From Lachnospiraceae bacterium (GTDB lineage Bacteria; Bacillota_A; Clostridia; Lachnospirales; Lachnospiraceae): DNA of 9,461 nt. Of the stretch, positions 6,891-9,461 are shown piece by piece. Every line of letters begins with the position of its first letter. Position 1 is the first letter of the stretch. The notes under the pieces were generated by a model. It had not been told where the DNA came from. It did no database searches and saw nothing but the letters and a program-made list of their open reading frames with translations. The stretch covers positions 1 through 9,461 of the forward strand of contig JAGDDC010000164.1 of NCBI GenBank assembly GCA_017958245.1. Reading direction: 5' to 3'. The position numbers and the translations under genes are program-made.

Positions 6891-6919
6891 TTGTATTCGC
6901 CATTGTCCATTGTTATAAT
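6891..6919 (+). promoter_or_regulatory. divergent promoter for the GNAT gene
   Basis: TTGTAT (6891-6896), a 17-base spacer and a perfect TATAAT (6914-6919) on the plus strand. TGT directly before the -10 forms an extended -10 (TGN). Transcription would start near 6926, with a leader of about 35 bases. It diverges from the kinase promoter, and the two -35 boxes are separated by about 60 bases. Confidence 0.7.
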
Positions 6920-6960
6920 TACTTCCGAATGAAAAATGAGGCCAAAGGAAGGTGCTGAAC

Positions 6961-8133
6961 ATGGATATCTATAAGGGGATCGGAGAAAACAGATGTGACA
7001 ACGAGACTCTCGTCGATTTTTTGAACTACGTGTTTGGGATGAACGGGAACGACACGGGCTTCCACAAGCTTCTGCCGAAGCTCTACAAGCCTGAGTACAG
7101 CCCCGAGAAGCACAACTTTATAACCACCGAGGACGGACGTCTTCGCGCAGCGGTGGGAGCTTATCCCTTCTCGCTGAACTTTGCGGGGACCGTGCTCTCA
7201 GGCATAGGCATCGGCAACGTGGCAGTCCACCCCATGCACAGGGGCAAGGGATATATGAAGGAATGCATGAATCTCGCGCTCGATGACATGAAGAAAAAGG
7301 GTGTCGACTTCGCGGCTCTCGGCGGAAGAAGGCAGCGCTACTCATACTTCGGGTTCGAGCCCGCGGGCGTGTGCGGAGCTTTCAACCTCCAGAAGCACAA
7401 CTTAGTCCATGTGTACGGATCCGTCAACTCCGACACGGGCTTCAAGGCAAAGAAGCTCACAGCAGACGACAAGGCGGAACTCGACCGGATCAAGGCGCTC
7501 TCACAGAGCAGGGACTACTACCCCGTCCGTGACACCGCATCCTACTTTGACATACTTTCGAGCTGGTGCGCCGAAGTGTACTCGGTAAGCGATGCAGGAG
7601 GCAGCTTTGCGGGATACTTTGTCTACGGTGGCGACGCAGGGAACGCAAACGTCATGGAGATTGACTGCACGGATCCCGCTAAGGCTTCATCGGTGCTCCG
7701 CGCCTGCTTTGAGGCGATCGGCGCCGACGAGATCAACCTGGACGTGCCTCCCTTCAACGTGACCTTCTTCGAGCTTCTCTCGGACATATCCGAGGGCGTG
7801 ACACTCTCCAACACGGAGCGCTTCTACGTGCTGAACTTTGAGAAGGTGGTACGCGCCACTCTCGAGCTGAAGGCGCGCTACACAAAGCTTGCTGACGGCG
7901 AGCTGTCGCTTGAGATCGACGGCAGGGCAGGCCAAGAGAAGATCCGGATCTCTGTTTCGGACAACGCAGTGAGCGTCAGGGCTTACGACGGAGAGTGTGA
8001 CCTCAAGCTCTCCCACAGACAGGCTACAGGCGTGCTCTTTTCACTCGCGGTCCCGGAGAAAAAGCTTCTACCGGGCTTTGCAGCGGGGTGGTTCCCTCTT
8101 CCGCTCAACACGCTTGGTGCCGACAACTGTTAG
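6961..8133 (+). CDS. Eis-like GNAT family N-acetyltransferase with SCP2-like C-terminal domain
   Basis: 390 residues. The N-terminal GNAT domain (about 1-155) has the acetyl-CoA pyrophosphate loop in NVAVHPMHRGKGYMKECM (86-103, core R94-G-K-G97) and the matching YSYFGFEPAG turn (127-136). A second, degenerate GNAT-like region spans about 160-290. The end (about 293-390) looks like the sterol-carrier-protein-like domain of Eis-type enzymes, including the FPLP segment near the C-terminus. Eis of Mycobacterium tuberculosis has the same length and order; it acetylates aminoglycosides and protein lysines, but most family members have no known substrate, so resistance cannot be inferred. ATG at 6961 is preferred over a GTG at 6952, because AAGGAAGG (6945-6952) overlaps that GTG and sits eight bases before the ATG. 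The next gene starts 17 bases after the stop. Confidence 0.85.
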   Translation: MDIYKGIGENRCDNETLVDFLNYVFGMNGNDTGFHKLLPKLYKPEYSPEKHNFITTEDGRLRAAVGAYPFSLNFAGTVLSGIGIGNVAVHPMHRGKGYMKECMNLALDDMKKKGVDFAALGGRRQRYSYFGFEPAGVCGAFNLQKHNLVHVYGSVNSDTGFKAKKLTADDKAELDRIKALSQSRDYYPVRDTASYFDILSSWCAEVYSVSDAGGSFAGYFVYGGDAGNANVMEIDCTDPAKASSVLRACFEAIGADEINLDVPPFNVTFFELLSDISEGVTLSNTERFYVLNFEKVVRATLELKARYTKLADGELSLEIDGRAGQEKIRISVSDNAVSVRAYDGECDLKLSHRQATGVLFSLAVPEKKLLPGFAAGWFPLPLNTLGADNC

Positions 8134-8137
8134 ACAC

Positions 8138-8144
8138 AAAGGAA
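8138..8144 (+). promoter_or_regulatory. ribosome binding site of the beta-helix gene
   Basis: AAAGGAA sits in the 17-base gap after the GNAT stop, about seven bases before the ATG at 8151. There is no room for a terminator or promoter in the gap, supporting co-transcription with the GNAT gene. Confidence 0.65.
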
Positions 8145-8150
8145 CAGATC

Positions 8151-9461
8151 ATGAAACCGGTATTTAAAACTATTAGATATGCTGCCATCGCAGTTTTCGC
8201 AGTGCTCTTCTTTGCGGCCTTCCCCTCAGAGAAGACACTTGCAGCGGGGCCTTCGCTTGAAAGCACGAAGATCACACTTGTCGAGAACTACGAGGGCTAT
8301 ACCATAAGATTCAAGGACATAGAGGACAACGTTCCTCTCTATTTCTCGTCGTCCGACGAGAGCGTTGCGACCGTCGACGAGACGGGCTTTGTGACTCCCG
8401 TGAAAGCGGGAAGCGCGACGATACTCGTCGCCGCCATCCAGGGCGAAGAGACCTTCGAGATGAAGCTCTCGGTCGTCGTCCGCGAGCCCTACTACCGCGT
8501 GATCCAGAGCAACGAGGGCTGTCACATAGGCGGCAGCGTCATGTTCGAGATCGAGCAGTTAGGATACGAGGACGAGACCAAATGGTCCCTCAAGGGCTCC
8601 CAGTACGCGAAGCTCGAGCCTATGACAAAGACGAGCGCGAGGCTCACCGGACTCTCGGACGGCATAGTCACCGTGACTCTTGAATCAAGAGACAAGAAGA
8701 CCTCCTTCAAGGTCCGCATCATAGAGGGACAGGGCGAGATCTACGCCGTGGCTCCGGGCACGAAGCCCTATGGTGACAAGTACCTAAACTCCTCCTACTA
8801 CAACTCCCACACGAGGGATTACTTCATGCTCCGCTCATATCTCGAGCGGCTCGATGAGGCGGGAGGCGGGACGCTGTTATTGAAGCGCGGCGTCTACTCG
8901 GTCACGAACATTCTCTGCATACCCTCGGACACCAAGGTCGTCCTCTCTGACGGCGTTCTCATAGAGAAGACCTACGAGACCGGAAGCGGGTTTACCGCGA
9001 ACAGATCGATCTTCCAGACCGTGTCCTTCACGAACTTCTTCAAGTACGAGTACTCTTCCACATACACCGGCCTCAAGGGTTATAGTGGCACTCACAACGT
9101 GAAGCTCCTTGGCGAGGGGAACGCGACGATCGACCTCAAGGGACTCGACACCTGCGCGTTCGTCATAGCACACGCAAAGGACGTGCATCTGAAGGGCATC
9201 ACCATGCTCAACATGAACACCAACCACTTCGTCGAGCTCGATGCCGCGGACACCGTGACCATCACGAACTGCGTCTTCAAGGGGAGTGTTGGGGCAGGCA
9301 CAAGCCGCAAGCAGAAGGAAGCCATAAACATCGACACGCCCGATGCCACGACCGGAGGCTTCACCCAGAACTGGTCAAGCTTTGACTGCACTCCCGCAAG
9401 GAACGTCACGATAAGCAACAACATCTTCCAGAACCTCGAGAGCGCGATCGGAACTCACAGA
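8151..9461 (+). CDS. secreted Ig-like (Big_2) and right-handed beta-helix protein, C-terminus cut by window edge
   Basis: 437 codons remain open to the right edge. Residues 1-32 form a Sec signal peptide: basic KPVFKTIRY, hydrophobic AAIAVFAVLFFAAF, and likely cleavage near TLAAG. An Ig-like Big_2-type module follows (about 36-110), with the signature run FSSSDESVATVDETGFVTPVKAG. A second, weaker Ig-like region covers about 113-195. From about 205 the sequence is that of a pectin-lyase-like beta-helix: AGGGTLLLKRGVYSV (237-251), then repeated short strands with turns such as HNVKLLGEGNATIDL, KDVHLKGITMLNM, DTVTITNCVFKG and RNVTISNNIFQN. KEAINIDTPDATTGGF (389-404) is a distinctive acidic segment that might belong to an active or metal site. 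The protein is probably exported and acts on a polysaccharide or sits on the surface. Lyase, hydrolase, epimerase or non-catalytic binding cannot be separated without the missing end. Confidence 0.82.
   Translation, partial: MKPVFKTIRYAAIAVFAVLFFAAFPSEKTLAAGPSLESTKITLVENYEGYTIRFKDIEDNVPLYFSSSDESVATVDETGFVTPVKAGSATILVAAIQGEETFEMKLSVVVREPYYRVIQSNEGCHIGGSVMFEIEQLGYEDETKWSLKGSQYAKLEPMTKTSARLTGLSDGIVTVTLESRDKKTSFKVRIIEGQGEIYAVAPGTKPYGDKYLNSSYYNSHTRDYFMLRSYLERLDEAGGGTLLLKRGVYSVTNILCIPSDTKVVLSDGVLIEKTYETGSGFTANRSIFQTVSFTNFFKYEYSSTYTGLKGYSGTHNVKLLGEGNATIDLKGLDTCAFVIAHAKDVHLKGITMLNMNTNHFVELDAADTVTITNCVFKGSVGAGTSRKQKEAINIDTPDATTGGFTQNWSSFDCTPARNVTISNNIFQNLESAIGTHR

Noticed and set aside
6652..6903. Minus-strand 83-codon frame beginning at an ATG upstream of the kinase
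   Set aside because: It has no SD, contains the kinase promoter and leader within it, overlaps the kinase P-loop in another frame, and its sequence resembles no domain.
6952..6960. GTG at 6952 as the start of the GNAT gene
   Set aside because: The SD AAGGAAGG overlaps this codon and sits at the right distance for the ATG at 6961.

Overview
The window looks like chromosomal DNA from a Gram-positive anaerobe of the class Clostridia, most likely Lachnospiraceae or a relative. This rests on strong AGGAGG-type ribosome binding sites, sigma-A-like promoters, a PEGA-domain surface protein with an acidic Pro/Thr linker, an Eis-like acetyltransferase and a secreted Ig-like/beta-helix protein. The DNA is fairly GC-rich, with GC-biased third positions that create many long antisense frames. 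No species can be named. I see no rRNA, tRNA, CRISPR array, insertion sequence or phage gene.

Left part, minus strand (1-2210): clpB, encoding the Hsp100 disaggregase, enters from its 5' end at 2148 and is cut by the left edge after 716 codons. It has its own sigma-A-like promoter (2183-2210) and a strong Shine-Dalgarno (SD). I saw no CIRCE or CtsR operator.

Centre, minus strand (6831 down to 2233): a probable four-gene operon. A TTGACC-N18-TATAAT promoter (6802-6831) precedes a P-loop cytidylate-kinase-like protein with an unusual C-terminal tail. A membrane-anchored PEGA protein follows, then hflK and hflC, whose stop and start codons overlap by one base. After hflC come two hairpins bounded by an 11-bp direct repeat, and then a long intrinsic terminator (2233-2269). 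HflK and HflC are SPFH/Band 7 membrane proteins, known in other bacteria to cage and modulate the FtsH protease. With ClpB next door, the left half has a protein quality-control flavour, although clpB is transcribed separately.

Right part, plus strand (6891-9461): a divergent promoter with an extended -10 drives an Eis-like GNAT acetyltransferase. Seventeen bases after it starts a secreted protein with a signal peptide, Ig-like (Big_2) region and right-handed beta-helix, which runs off the right edge after 437 codons. These two genes look co-transcribed.

The most unusual points are the kinase's C-terminal tail, which faintly resembles the ParB/sulfiredoxin fold; the PEGA gene, which lacks an SD and has a -10-like box exactly where a leaderless transcript would need it; and the kinase's SD, which is 30 bases from its best start codon with a small hairpin between. 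I found no clear evidence for a wholly new defence or mobile system.
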